Below are positions 26,908 through 35,781 of a DNA stretch of 44,923 bases, one piece after another. Below the pieces are notes generated by a model. That model saw only the letters and a program-made list of their open reading frames with translations, was not told the origin of the DNA and made no database searches. This stretch comes from Candidatus Cloacimonadota bacterium (lineage in GTDB: Bacteria > Cloacimonadota > Cloacimonadia > Cloacimonadales > Cloacimonadaceae), in contig JAHDQK010000054.1 in assembly GCA_018433885.1 (NCBI GenBank), forward strand, positions 1-44,923, read 5' to 3'. A program made the position numbers and the translations under genes. Numbering within the stretch: position 1 is the stretch's first letter; every line of letters starts with the position of its first letter.

Positions 26908-27689
26908 AAACCTCCTCCTGCTCCGCCACCACCGGAACGTCCGCCACCAAAACCACCGAATCCGCCAAAACCGCCAAATCCGCCGGATGATCCTCCATGA
27001 GAACCCCCGCCAAAACCTCCACGGCCGCCACCGCCTCTACCGCCAAGTATCATCATCCATAGTAGCACATTGAGAATCTTGCCCCGGGTGATGATCATCA
27101 GAAAGATAAAGACTACCAGCATGATAACCCCGCCAAACGGAGAAGCGGAATCCTCTTCATGGCGATGCTGTTGGGAGTATTCGGACACTCCGGAAAGCGT
27201 AACACCCTTTTCCTTTGCTATCTCGGAAAGTATCATCAGACTGCCCTGAGTGAAAGAAGCATCCCAATCCTCGGAACCCCGGGAGAGATAGGACGCCATC
27301 GTCTGATACACCCTGTGGGCATAGGCATCGGTGATGTAACCTTCAGCCCCGTAGCCAACCTCTACTCGCAAGCGGCGTTCCTTGACCGCCACGAAGATCA
27401 ATACACCCTCGTCGCGCTGGGAACCGATGCCCCACTCTTCTACAAGTCTTACGCCAAAGGCGATCTCGTCGTCGGTGCCGATTTCCGCGAAGGTGGCAAT
27501 GGCAAAATCCACCCCGGTCTTCTCTCGTAGTTCAATAGCCCAATCGTTGATCCGCACCCTCGTGGCTTCACTGAGGATACCGGCAAAGTCGTTCACAAAA
27601 CCTTCCGCTTTGGGGATTTTAACAGCTTGTGCCATCAGGCTGCCCCATAAAGCAAGGATGATCAGGATGAACGCGCTTCTACACTTCAT
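26904..27689 (-). CDS. TPM-domain protein with Gly-rich tail (YgcG family)
   Basis: This 261-residue protein has a signal peptide (about 1-22), then a TPM domain (about 30-165). Recognisable blocks are [44 protein letters not shown] and [11 protein letters not shown] membrane segment (about 190-215) follows, and a C-terminal tail of about 40 residues is almost pure Gly with Phe and Ser (FGGFGG repeats). TPM proteins are linked to photosystem repair in plants and to membrane or metal processes in bacteria; the bacterial function is unclear. The gene overlaps the end of ribBA by 11 nt. Confidence 0.82.
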   Translation of the reverse strand: MKCRSAFILIILALWGSLMAQAVKIPKAEGFVNDFAGILSEATRVRINDWAIELREKTGVDFAIATFAEIGTDDEIAFGVRLVEEWGIGSQRDEGVLIFVAVKERRLRVEVGYGAEGYITDAYAHRVYQTMASYLSRGSEDWDASFTQGSLMILSEIAKEKGVTLSGVSEYSQQHRHEEDSASPFGGVIMLVVFIFLMIITRGKILNVLLWMMILGGRGGGGRGGFGGGSHGGSSGGFGGFGGFGGFGGGRSGGGGAGGGF

Positions 27690-28911
27690 TGAGCATATGT
27701 CCCATTTTGTCCTTTTTGGTTTTCAGGTAATGTTCGTTCTCTTTCTGTGGTGTGATTTCGATGGGCACCCTGCTCACGATTTCCAAACCGTAGCCGGTGA
27801 GACCCACTATTTTCTGGGGATTATTTGTAAGTAACTTAATCTTTCTAAGACCCAGCGCTTTCAGGATCTGAGCACCGATTCCGTAGTCTCGAAGGTCTTC
27901 CGGAAAGCCCAGCTCCAGATTTGCTTGCACTGTGTCTGCGCCGTTATCCTGAAGATGATACGCTTTGATCTTGTTCAATAGCCCGATGCCCCTACCTTCT
28001 TGGCGCATATAGAGAATCACACCTCTGCCCTGCTCCGCGATCATCTCGAAACTGCGTGCCAGTTGTTTGCCACAATCGCACCTCAAAGAGTGCAGAGCGT
28101 CCCCCGTGAGGCACTCCGAGTGCACGCGCACCAGCACAGGTTCCGGGCTGTTGATATCGCCCATGGTAAGCGCAAGATGATGTTCTTGAGATACATCGCT
28201 GATATAAGTAACGATGTCGAACATGCCATATTCTGTGGGAAGTTTTGCTCTCGAAACCTGATGCACAAGGCGCTCTTTCTTGCGCCGATAATGGATCAGT
28301 TCTTCGATGGTAATGATCTTTAGATCATGCTCTCGGGCATAGTCGATAAGGTCGTCCAAGCGCGCCATCTCGCCATCATCGCGGATAATCTCGCAGATCA
28401 CGCCCACTGGGTTTAGCCCTGCCATCTTGGCAAGATCCACGGCAGCCTCGGTGTGACCTGCCCGCTTGAGGACACCGCCGTTTTCGGAGATAAGGGGAAA
28501 CACATGCCCGGGGCGCATGAAGAGAGCAGGCTGGCTTTGGGGATCCGCCAGTGCTTTTACGGTTCTGGCACGCTCGGTAGCGGAAATCCCTGTGCTTGTG
28601 CCATCAATTACATCCACAGATACGGTGAACTTGGTACCGTGTCTTTCGTTGTTTTTAGATGTCATCAGGGGAATATCCAAGCGTTGGGCATATTCTGCCG
28701 TCATGGGTACGCATAGCAGGCCCTTGCCTTTGCTGATCATGAAATTCACATGGGCAGGAGTAACCATATCTGCCGCCATGAGCAGATCACCTTCGTTTTC
28801 GCGGTTTTCATCGTCCACCACGATGATCATCTTGCCATCGGCAATACTTTGTATGGCCTCGTCTATGGAGCTAAATACCGATTCAATAGGTTTTTCGTTG
28901 AAGTCTACCAC
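27679..28911 (-). CDS. ribBA: Bifunctional 3,4-dihydroxy-2-butanone-4-phosphate synthase / GTP cyclohydrolase II
   Basis: This 410-residue fusion covers two entry steps of riboflavin synthesis. The RibB part (about 1-205) has the acidic motif [10 protein letters not shown] near residues 33-42 and [10 protein letters not shown]. The RibA part (about 210-400) has zinc ligands in [27 protein letters not shown] and LLTNNPQKI. All signature residues are intact. The product pathway makes FMN and FAD precursors. It overlaps rluD by 7 nt. I see no FMN riboswitch upstream because the gene is embedded in an operon. Confidence 0.97.
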   Translation of the reverse strand: MVDFNEKPIESVFSSIDEAIQSIADGKMIIVVDDENRENEGDLLMAADMVTPAHVNFMISKGKGLLCVPMTAEYAQRLDIPLMTSKNNERHGTKFTVSVDVIDGTSTGISATERARTVKALADPQSQPALFMRPGHVFPLISENGGVLKRAGHTEAAVDLAKMAGLNPVGVICEIIRDDGEMARLDDLIDYAREHDLKIITIEELIHYRRKKERLVHQVSRAKLPTEYGMFDIVTYISDVSQEHHLALTMGDINSPEPVLVRVHSECLTGDALHSLRCDCGKQLARSFEMIAEQGRGVILYMRQEGRGIGLLNKIKAYHLQDNGADTVQANLELGFPEDLRDYGIGAQILKALGLRKIKLLTNNPQKIVGLTGYGLEIVSRVPIEITPQKENEHYLKTKKDKMGHMLNEV

Positions 28912-29942
28912 TTGTTGTTTTCCTCTAAAATCACATTATATGTCTTGGTATCTGTGTCAATACTAAAATAGTTCTCCAGCCAATCAAGGGTATATATCAG
29001 GTCCTCCGGCAGGGGAGCAAATACGTCTATGGGTAACCCGGTAATGGGGTGAACGAACTCCAAACGCCAAGAGTGTAGCGCTTGCCTGTGCAAGTGCGTT
29101 GCCAGAAGCTCGGTTGCCTTGCGTTTCAAGTTCTGGGGGATTTGGGCATGGACATGCCGCCGCGTGTTGTATAAAAGATCGCCTAAGAGCGGGATATGGC
29201 GATGGGCAAATTGCACCCTGATCTGGTGCATTCTGCCGGTCTCCAGCTTGATCTTCACTAAAGCGAAATAATGGTAATAGTGGATCGTCTTGTAATGCGA
29301 AACTGCCCACTTCCCGCTTTCTGCCACGCACATTTGGCGCGGGTTACTCAGCGAACGAGTAAGGTAGCAGGCTATAGTATCCTCCGCAGGTTCTGGGATA
29401 CCGGTGGTGATCGCCAGATAAGTTTTATGAATCTCGCGCCGGGCGAACATGTGATTCAGAGCCACCTGAGTGGGATCGTTTTTGGCGATCATGATCAAGC
29501 CGGATGTCCCACGGTCGAGACGGTGAACGATGCCGGGACGGTTCGGATCGCGCCCGGAGGACAGGCTTCCCGCAAAACGGTGCATAATCGCATTCACCAA
29601 AGTTCCATCCGGGTTACCATGCCCCGGATGCACTATCATCCCCGCCGTTTTATTGATAATCGCCAGATGATCGTCCTCATAGACCACGTCCAGAGGGATG
29701 TCTTCCGCTTTCATCTCATAATCCGGCGGTTCCGGCAGTTTGAGGCTGATCTCATCGCCCTTTTCCAGGGGATAGCTTTTTTTGACGGGGACGTTATTTA
29801 CCAGAATCCGGTCTTCGGCGATCAAGCTTTCGATGAAGCTACGGGAATGCAGCTCCTGCAAGCGCAGATTTGCCAGATGTTTATCCAAGCGGATCGGCTC
29901 ATCTCCTTCGTAGATGATCCTAATCTTCTCTTTTTTCACCAA
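28905..29942 (-). CDS. rluD: RluA-family 23S rRNA/tRNA pseudouridine synthase (RluD-like)
   Basis: This 345-residue enzyme has an N-terminal S4 RNA-binding domain (about 15-75) and an RluA-type catalytic domain. The catalytic Asp is in HRLDRGTSG (about 136-144), followed by KTYLAI and the [11 protein letters not shown] motif. RluD modifies helix 69 of 23S rRNA; the exact position modified here is inferred from the S4 plus RluA layout. It overlaps the PAS-protein gene by 23 nt and ribBA by 7 nt. The C-terminus extends about 25 residues beyond typical family members. Confidence 0.9.
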   Translation of the reverse strand: MVKKEKIRIIYEGDEPIRLDKHLANLRLQELHSRSFIESLIAEDRILVNNVPVKKSYPLEKGDEISLKLPEPPDYEMKAEDIPLDVVYEDDHLAIINKTAGMIVHPGHGNPDGTLVNAIMHRFAGSLSSGRDPNRPGIVHRLDRGTSGLIMIAKNDPTQVALNHMFARREIHKTYLAITTGIPEPAEDTIACYLTRSLSNPRQMCVAESGKWAVSHYKTIHYYHYFALVKIKLETGRMHQIRVQFAHRHIPLLGDLLYNTRRHVHAQIPQNLKRKATELLATHLHRQALHSWRLEFVHPITGLPIDVFAPLPEDLIYTLDWLENYFSIDTDTKTYNVILEENNKW

Positions 29943-30663
29943 TTATCTCCACGGTATAGACACCGCCGGATGCCGCTCCTTTTCTGTTTCTGATGATAGA
30001 GCCTTTGATCAGGGCATGGATCCCGAGACCTTCCTGTTTTACCTTGGCGTCGTAGATGTTGTTCCCATATCGCAAAGATTCGATGATGGTGGTAAAGATC
30101 CCCTGGTTCAGACTATCCTTGATAATCACCTCGTTGATGTTTCCCACATCGCTGATATTGGGGTATCGGCGGCGGAAGACATCGTTGATGTAAACCAGGT
30201 CCCCGTTGATATTCACGATCATCACCACCTGGGGCAAGAGGTTGAGCAGCTGGCTGATGCGCTGATGGTGTTCATAGATCTTATCTGCTTTTACAGAATC
30301 GAAGCGGATGATGATATCCAGCATCTTTTGCATTGAGTAGATCAGCTCTTGAAAATCCCGGTCGTGTTCATGAAGCGAGCTATCGATATCGATCTGATAA
30401 TTGCCGTTGGAGATCTCCACGATCAGATCTTCCACCCGTTTCACCGCCCGGTTCAAGCGATAGGGAAGATAGTTGTAGATCACCACGATATAGATGAAGA
30501 TCATGAACATAAACACGATCATGATGGACTGGATATCGCTTGCCAGAGTAAACAGATTTTCCGACTGCGCAATGGCAAACAGCACCGCGACAAATTGGAG
30601 AAGGATGATCCCAAACAGGATGCCGATCATCAGATGATAACGATGTTTGATAGAGCGTTTCAT
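29920..30663 (-). CDS. Membrane-bound PAS-domain signalling protein
   Basis: This 247-residue protein has two transmembrane helices (about 12-32 and 42-66), a HAMP-like helix (about 68-125) and a PAS domain (about 130-240, with LPQVVMIVNINGDLVYINDVF). No kinase, cyclase or phosphatase domain follows, so it must act on partners. It starts one base after the KtrA/TrkA-type gene stop and overlaps rluD. The location suggests a sensor linked to potassium uptake or membrane state; that is inference. Confidence 0.7.
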   Translation of the reverse strand: MKRSIKHRYHLMIGILFGIILLQFVAVLFAIAQSENLFTLASDIQSIMIVFMFMIFIYIVVIYNYLPYRLNRAVKRVEDLIVEISNGNYQIDIDSSLHEHDRDFQELIYSMQKMLDIIIRFDSVKADKIYEHHQRISQLLNLLPQVVMIVNINGDLVYINDVFRRRYPNISDVGNINEVIIKDSLNQGIFTTIIESLRYGNNIYDAKVKQEGLGIHALIKGSIIRNRKGAASGGVYTVEIIGEKRED

Positions 30664-30664
30664 A

Positions 30665-31369
30665 TTAGTCCTTCCTGATCGTGGTATCGTAGATCAATTT
30701 GTCCACATTGCCTTTGGGACCCATCATGATCAGGATGTCACCTTCGTTGATTGTATCGTTCGCCCCGGGCATATCGTTCATCTTTTGCTCCACCACGTTG
30801 CGTCCATCCTCGGTAACGGATAATGAACTGTACTTGATGGCGATGATATTCACGCCGCGGGTGGAAGGCAGCGCGAGTTCCTGAAGATCTCTGCCCACAA
30901 ACTCGCGGGGGGCAACCATTTCCATTACCACATGTCCGCTGGAGAGGGAGATATATTCTCGCACATTACGGGAAATCAAGGTTTTTGCCAGCTGGGTTCC
31001 CACGATTTCCTCTGGCAGTAGGATGTTTTGCACTCCGATCAATTCCAATATTCTACCATGCAATTGATTCTCCACTTTGGCATAGATGATCCCCACTCCG
31101 ATCTTACGGAGGATAGCCGCGGTAAGGATGCTTTCCTGGATGTTACTGCCGATCCCGATGATTACCGCATCCGCCTCATTCAAGTTTTGGGATCTCAGGG
31201 AGGCTTCATCGGTGGAATCCATGCATATCGCTGAGGTTACTCTGCCGGATATATCATCCACCAGATCCTGGCTTTTATCGATTGCGATTACATCCATCCC
31301 GCTTTCACTGAGGATGTTCGCCACAGTCATGCCAAATCTGCCGAGACCGATTACTGCGTAACGTGCCAT
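30665..31369 (-). CDS. TrkA/KtrA-family potassium uptake regulatory subunit
   Basis: This 234-residue cytosolic protein has a TrkA-N (RCK) domain with Rossmann motif VIGLGRFGMTVA (about 5-16), the acidic end of strand 2 in AIDKSQ, and a TrkA-C domain (about 145-230). It binds nucleotides and gates the TrkH/KtrB channel encoded 9 nt upstream. Length and single RCK unit fit KtrA rather than the duplicated E. coli TrkA. Confidence 0.93.
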   Translation of the reverse strand: MARYAVIGLGRFGMTVANILSESGMDVIAIDKSQDLVDDISGRVTSAICMDSTDEASLRSQNLNEADAVIIGIGSNIQESILTAAILRKIGVGIIYAKVENQLHGRILELIGVQNILLPEEIVGTQLAKTLISRNVREYISLSSGHVVMEMVAPREFVGRDLQELALPSTRGVNIIAIKYSSLSVTEDGRNVVEQKMNDMPGANDTINEGDILIMMGPKGNVDKLIYDTTIRKD

Positions 31370-31378
31370 TCTATCTCC

Positions 31379-33070
31379 TTAGCCAATGGCTATTTTTTCT
31401 TCCGCATATGCGAGGTTGGGTTGACGTTTTCTCATGGATAACGCGTAGATCAAAGTGAGGGGGCCAATGCGTCCGATATACATCAGAAGTGTGATCAACA
31501 GCTTGCCCGCTTCGGAAAGCTGACTGGTGATCCCCATGGAAAGCCCCACCGTGCCAAATGCTGAAATTGCCTCGAACATCAACTGTTCAAACGGCAGAGT
31601 TTCCACCAAGTAAAGCAAGAAGATTACGATAAAGATGATGATGCCGGAAAGCGTTACCAAGCTGGTTGCTTCCCGGATATTGGAAATCGATAAGCGGCGG
31701 TTGAATATGCTCAGCTCTCGCCTGCCGCGCAACATACTGGTAAGCGATAGGATCAGCACCGAGAAAGTGGTGATTTTGACCCCACCCGCGGTGGAACCCG
31801 GAGCGGCACCGATAAACATCAATGCCAGAAACATCAACACCGAAGCTGGACTTATGGCAGACATATCGATAGTATTGAAGCCCGCCGTACGCGCACTGAT
31901 GGATTGAAAGTATGATGCCAGCAACCTCCGGCTGATGCTGAAACCCGCCATTGTGTTATTGTATTCCGCAACGAAAAGACTCACCATACCGGTGATCACC
32001 AAGACCACCGATCCAATAAGCACGATTTTAGAGTGCAAACTCAATTTGCGCACGCGGTCGAGCCGAAACACCCACCGATAGAGGTCGATCATCACGGCAA
32101 ACCCAAGTCCGCCCAAGAAGATCAGGATGGTGATCGTGAAATTCGCCACCGGGCTATCCACGTAGCTGACGAGGGAATCCTGAAACAGCGAAAATCCCGC
32201 ATTACAAAAGGATGATACCGAATGGAAGATGGAATAATACATCGCCTGCGCCGGAGCCATATCCCGAGCGAATTGGATGAACAACAACAGCGCACCAACC
32301 GCCTCCACGATCGCGGTCAAGATCACGATGTTTTTCAGAAGTTGAAACGCATCCAACCGCTGGTTATCTCCAACCACGCTGTGCATTACGTTTTCCAGCT
32401 TGAGGGTAAGACGTTGCCCCATAATCAACGCAAATGCCGTGGATACTGTCATAATCCCCAAGCCCCCTACCTGGATCAGGAGAAGAATCACCAATTGACC
32501 AAAAAGGCTGTAATAAGAGCCCGTATCATGCACCGCCAGCCCGGTTACACAGGTAGCGGAAGTAGCCGTGAACAGTGCGTCAGTAAATGGTGTAACTTTA
32601 TGAGACATAGAGGATTCCGGTAGCATCAACAACACGGTTCCGATCGTGATCACCACCGCAAAACTCAGCATCAGGCTTACCGGAGGGTTGTCTGTAAGAA
32701 CTTTGTACAGTTTCCCTTCAAAGGCACGAAAGAGAAGGTATTGCACGAAGAAATAGGTCTGCCGAATAAGCAGCAAGAAGATCACGAATTTTGCTTGATA
32801 AAGCATCAACAACGCTCCTAAAAGGAGCATCACCATGTCGAAGTGCAGCAACCTTTTTTGCCGGGATAAATCCCCGGACAGCAAGCGCGTGAGGATTGTG
32901 AAGAAGAGCAGGATAATGTTCGCACCAACGGTGATATATTCCAGAAGCTGATAGTTCATCAGTTCCTGCAAAATACTGCCCAAGAACAACACGGCAAAAC
33001 TACCTGCCGCGATGATATATGCCAGAATCTCTAATTGCTTCTGTAAGCCATGGTTACGATGTTCGGGCAT
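31379..33070 (-). CDS. TrkH/KtrB-family potassium channel subunit
   Basis: This 563-residue membrane protein contains the four membrane-pore-membrane repeats of the TrkH/KtrB superfamily. Filter-like segments are SATCVTGLAVHDTG, SSFCNAGFSLF, ARTAGFNTID and FGTVGLSMG. The N-terminal 130 residues add three or four extra helices before the first repeat, making it longer than KtrB. It imports potassium with the RCK subunit made by the next gene. It ends the start region of the adk-led run, 3 nt after adk. Confidence 0.93.
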   Translation of the reverse strand: MPEHRNHGLQKQLEILAYIIAAGSFAVLFLGSILQELMNYQLLEYITVGANIILLFFTILTRLLSGDLSRQKRLLHFDMVMLLLGALLMLYQAKFVIFLLLIRQTYFFVQYLLFRAFEGKLYKVLTDNPPVSLMLSFAVVITIGTVLLMLPESSMSHKVTPFTDALFTATSATCVTGLAVHDTGSYYSLFGQLVILLLIQVGGLGIMTVSTAFALIMGQRLTLKLENVMHSVVGDNQRLDAFQLLKNIVILTAIVEAVGALLLFIQFARDMAPAQAMYYSIFHSVSSFCNAGFSLFQDSLVSYVDSPVANFTITILIFLGGLGFAVMIDLYRWVFRLDRVRKLSLHSKIVLIGSVVLVITGMVSLFVAEYNNTMAGFSISRRLLASYFQSISARTAGFNTIDMSAISPASVLMFLALMFIGAAPGSTAGGVKITTFSVLILSLTSMLRGRRELSIFNRRLSISNIREATSLVTLSGIIIFIVIFLLYLVETLPFEQLMFEAISAFGTVGLSMGITSQLSEAGKLLITLLMYIGRIGPLTLIYALSMRKRQPNLAYAEEKIAIG

Positions 33071-33073
33071 GGT

Positions 33074-33706
33074 TCATCCCAGGAGCGCGTCTGCCCAGAT
33101 AAGTGCCTGAACCTCCGAGACAGGATTGTCCGCAGCGATGCTCTTTAGCACACCCAACTCCTCAAAATAGGTTTTGAGGGCATAAGTCTCTTTGTAAAAG
33201 GCTTCAATCCGTTTCTTGATGGCTGCCGGAGCGTCGTCCGCCCGAATCACCAATTTTGTGCTGCACTCATCGCAGATGCCATCCTGCTTTGGGGCATGGT
33301 GTACAAGGTGATAGTTCTCTCCACAATGGGGGCACACCCTCCTGCCTTCCATCCGGATTATCGCTTGTTCTGCGGATAGATCCAGATAATAGACCCGTGC
33401 CAGGCGGTAGTGGGCAACAAGATGCTTGGCTTGAGGCATGGTGCGGGGAAAGCCGTCGAAGATGATACCGGGGCAATCTTCGTGTAGTGAGGTGTGGATA
33501 AGCTCGAAGACCAAATCGTCCGGAACCAGGCTACCCTTGGAAATCGTGCGACCCACCCGCTTGCCGATGTCGGTGGCAAGGCTGATATGCTCTCGCAGAA
33601 GGTCACCAATATTGATGTGCTGGAAGCCTGTATGTTCCGCCAGCAGCTTGGCTTGAGTACCTTTTCCGCTTCCCTGGATTCCCAAAAAAACTATGGCATC
33701 TGTCAT
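33074..33706 (-). CDS. adk: Adenylate kinase
   Basis: This 210-residue enzyme converts ATP and AMP to two ADP. The P-loop is GIQGSGKGTQ (about 8-17), the AMP-binding block is DGFPRTMPQA and the LID carries a zinc-type knuckle (CPHCGENY and CDEC). I chose ATG 33706, which has GAGG five bases before it; a GTG two codons upstream (33712) is also possible. The end of the chain is a little shorter than in E. coli. It leads an eight-gene run of potassium, RNA and riboflavin genes. Confidence 0.95.
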   Translation of the reverse strand: MTDAIVFLGIQGSGKGTQAKLLAEHTGFQHINIGDLLREHISLATDIGKRVGRTISKGSLVPDDLVFELIHTSLHEDCPGIIFDGFPRTMPQAKHLVAHYRLARVYYLDLSAEQAIIRMEGRRVCPHCGENYHLVHHAPKQDGICDECSTKLVIRADDAPAAIKKRIEAFYKETYALKTYFEELGVLKSIAADNPVSEVQALIWADALLG

Positions 33707-33724
33707 TATCACCTCAATTAGGAC

Positions 33725-33752
33725 AATTTATCTGGTAAAGCCGTTCTGTCAA
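33725..33752 (-). promoter_or_regulatory. Promoter of the adk-led operon
   Basis: TTGACA (33747-33752) is followed after 16 nt by TAAATT (33725-33730), the best -10 box of the set found in the window. It lies 18 nt upstream of the adk start, so the leader is very short. Confidence 0.6.
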
Positions 33753-33904
33753 GCAATATCGCTAACGGATTCACCCAATTTTCACTTGGCAAGTTATTCC
33801 CTGTTTTTTTCCCCGGATCTCACTGCCACCCGAGCTTTATAGATACTGAGCAAAAGGCATAAAACGCAGAACAACATGCAATTGATAAAGCCATGATAAA
33901 TGCG

Positions 33905-34090
33905 CTTAAGCTCTATTCCACAGGAATGCATCCATATTCAGGATGGTAATCCTTCCCGAATGGGATTAACGCACAAGTGCCAGTAGTGCCATCCCCATTG
34001 CCCGATACAGTTCCCATGGGGTGATCATGCAGTGTGGACTGCAGGAAGAGCCGATGAAGACTTGATAGATGAATGGGCTTGCATAGTGCG
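33905..34090. repeat. Dispersed palindromic repeat, copy B
   Basis: This sequence between adk and acpS matches copy A (22801-22940) in several blocks. GATACAGTTCCCA (34004-34016) is the left arm and TGGGGTGATCATGCAG (34017-34032) the core, which is inverted relative to copy A. GATAGATGAATGGG (34066-34079) corresponds to the inverse of a block left of the core in copy A. Short frames exist but without clear binding sites, so I treat it as a non-coding repeat. Confidence 0.55.
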
Positions 34091-34113
34091 CTGGGACGAT
34101 TCGCGATGAGCTA

Positions 34114-34491
34114 CTAAGTTCTTTCCAAAACCACCATGGCGATGGCATTCTCTTTTTCGTGGCTCAAGGATAGATGGATGCTTGCCACGCCCTGGCTATC
34201 CGCGATTTCTTTGGTACGACCGGAGATCTTCAGTTCCGGCTTCCCTTTGTCTAAGTTCCAAACTTCGATCTCGCACCAGGAGATGCCTTGATCCCATCCG
34301 GTACCGATAGCCTTCAGAAACGCCTCTTTGGCAGCAAAGCGAGCCGCATAACTTTGGGCGGGATTTGCCCTTTTGGAACAATAGTCAATCTCTTGGACAC
34401 TGAAGATTTTATCCACAAATCGCGGATTCTGTTCCAAAATATGCTGGATGCGATGAATGGCGACGATGTCGATACCGATCCCGTGGATCAT
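34114..34491 (-). CDS. acpS: Holo-[acyl-carrier-protein] synthase
   Basis: This 125-residue enzyme attaches 4'-phosphopantetheine from CoA to ACP. The N-terminal GIGIDIVAI carries the metal-binding Asp (residue 8), and FAAKEAFLKA carries the second ligand Glu (about 56). The C-terminal block HLSLSHEKENAIA is also typical. It overlaps the ogt gene by 4 nt, so the two share a transcript. Confidence 0.95.
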   Translation of the reverse strand: MIHGIGIDIVAIHRIQHILEQNPRFVDKIFSVQEIDYCSKRANPAQSYAARFAAKEAFLKAIGTGWDQGISWCEIEVWNLDKGKPELKISGRTKEIADSQGVASIHLSLSHEKENAIAMVVLERT

Positions 34492-34949
34492 AGCTTTCCT
34501 CTTTTTTCCAGCTCCAGAAGCTGGCGTTTCAGTTCGGTACCACCCCCGAATCCGCCCAGTTTACCCCCGCTGGCGATGACTCTGTGGCAGGGGATAATAA
34601 TGGCTACAGGGTTCGCATTTAGCGCATTGCCCACCGCCCTGGCTGCTTTGGGCTTGCCGATAGCCTCTGCCAGTTCCCAGTAGCTACGGGTTTCGCCATA
34701 GGGAATCTTGAGCAGTTCTTCCCAAACCATCAGCTGAAACGGAGTGCCGGTGGCGAAATAAGGTAGATCAAACTCCTGCCGCTTTCCACTGAAGTATTCA
34801 GCGAACTGACGCAATACTTCTTCCTCAAAGGAACCTTCAACGATGCAATTGAGGGTTTTGTCACAGAAATTCACTCTGGTGATGGTTTCTTCCTCGATAT
34901 GAATCTCGAGGCATTTACTGGGCATTTTGTAATAGAGTATTCTCAGCAT
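34488..34949 (-). CDS. ogt: Methylated-DNA--protein-cysteine methyltransferase
   Basis: This 153-residue suicide enzyme removes alkyl groups from O6-alkylguanine. The acceptor Cys is in IPCHRVI (about 119-125), preceded by the Arg finger helix (AARAVGNALNANP) and followed by GGFGGGTELKR. The N-terminal Ada-like domain is short. A ribosome binding site (CCCGGAG) is present. It is upstream of acpS and downstream of the rplS terminator. Confidence 0.93.
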   Translation of the reverse strand: MLRILYYKMPSKCLEIHIEEETITRVNFCDKTLNCIVEGSFEEEVLRQFAEYFSGKRQEFDLPYFATGTPFQLMVWEELLKIPYGETRSYWELAEAIGKPKAARAVGNALNANPVAIIIPCHRVIASGGKLGGFGGGTELKRQLLELEKRGKL

Positions 34950-35121
34950 AATAACTCCGGGAAAAGTGTAGATTTACTTTTTATGGTGTTTCACGCGGCT
35001 CTGGCAAAATCGTGCCTGATGCTCCAAGGATAAACCGCTTAATTAGAGATTTCCGGCTCCCAGGCAACACACAAGGTAAAATAATCGCGGAATCCGATCC
35101 ACCAGAACCATGTGATGTGAA

Positions 35122-35158
35122 AGAAAAAGCCCCTCGATCGCGAAATGCGTCAAGGGGC
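35122..35158 (-). terminator. Rho-independent terminator after rplS
   Basis: In the transcribed sense, GCCCCTTGACGC pairs with a GATCGAGGGGC arm through a GCCCCT/AGGGGC core, followed by TTTTTCTTTC. It begins 22 nt past the rplS stop codon. Confidence 0.8.
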
Positions 35159-35179
35159 GAATGAGTGTTTTTACTAAAG

Positions 35180-35533
35180 CTACGCAGTGAATCTTCTACG
35201 TTCTTTGATTCTGCCCGCCTTACCTTTGGCTTGACGCAGATAGAAGAGCTTCGCTCTGCGCACTTGGCCGTGGCGGACGATCTCAAGTTTATCGATATTG
35301 GGTGAGTTCTGAGGGAAAATTCTTTCCACGCCCACGCCGCTCGATACCTTGCGAACGGTGAAGGATTGAGAAACGCCAGCACCACGTTTTTGGATCACGA
35401 TGCCCTGGAAAACCTGGATACGTTCCTTGCTGCCTTCTTTAATTTTATAATGGACCTTCACAGTATCGCCAACGCGGTAGTCCGGAAAGTCAGTTCTGAT
35501 TTGGTCTCTGCCTATTTGTTGCAGAATATCCAT
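35180..35533 (-). CDS. rplS: 50S ribosomal protein L19
   Basis: This 117-residue protein has the full L19 pattern: [10 protein letters not shown], the [14 protein letters not shown] block, [17 protein letters not shown], and the basic end [17 protein letters not shown]. It lies at the 30S-50S interface. The start ATG at 35533 follows GGGAGG. It comes last in the rpsP-trmD order, but a terminator and a structured leader separate it from trmD. Confidence 0.97.
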   Translation of the reverse strand: MDILQQIGRDQIRTDFPDYRVGDTVKVHYKIKEGSKERIQVFQGIVIQKRGAGVSQSFTVRKVSSGVGVERIFPQNSPNIDKLEIVRHGQVRRAKLFYLRQAKGKAGRIKERRRFTA

Positions 35534-35695
35534 TGGGTTCCTCCCATATATATACTCGGAGAAGCGGGATTCGGGGTCGTCTCACGCGGCGCAAAGCACA
35601 GCTCATACATTGCCGGTTTCTGCGCATAAAACCAGGCATAGCGCTGTGATTCAGAACCTTATCAATGCCCTGCACCGATATGGGGAGGGCTTCTC
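35534..35695 (-). promoter_or_regulatory. Structured leader of rplS with pairing to the ribosome binding site
   Basis: In the transcript, GAGAAG (35690-35695) can pair with CTTCTC (35559-35564). The adjacent CCTCCCCATAT (35678-35688) can pair with ATATGGGAGG (35540-35549), which contains the ribosome binding site. The order of the two pairings is interleaved, which gives a pseudoknot topology. L19 leaders that regulate rplS are known in other phyla; this one is by inspection only. Confidence 0.4.
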
Positions 35696-35717
35696 AAAAA
35701 AACCGGTCGTTCCGGTA
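35696..35717 (-). terminator. Short terminator between trmD and rplS
   Basis: In the transcribed sense, ACCGG and CCGGT form a 5-bp stem with loop AACGA, followed by seven T. It may end the rpsP-trmD transcript or act as an attenuator, since rplS follows 163 nt later. Confidence 0.65.
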
Positions 35718-35781
35718 AGTTCCGCGCAAGACAATCTGGGTATCATTGAACCCCAGCTTTCCTGATTGGTTACATTACTGA

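Noticed and set aside
33966-34148. A 60-residue frame in repeat copy B
   Set aside because: It overlaps the acpS 3' end, has no clear binding site, and the matching sequence in copy A is conserved as DNA blocks in both orientations rather than as one protein.
35490-35675. A 61-residue frame in the rplS leader
   Set aside because: It runs through the rplS start region out of frame and lacks a binding site; a leader RNA structure explains the stretch better.
35725-35760. tRNA T-arm-like hairpin (CTGGGGTTCAA...CCCAG) after trmD
   Set aside because: No matching D arm, anticodon arm or acceptor stem is present, so it is not a tRNA.
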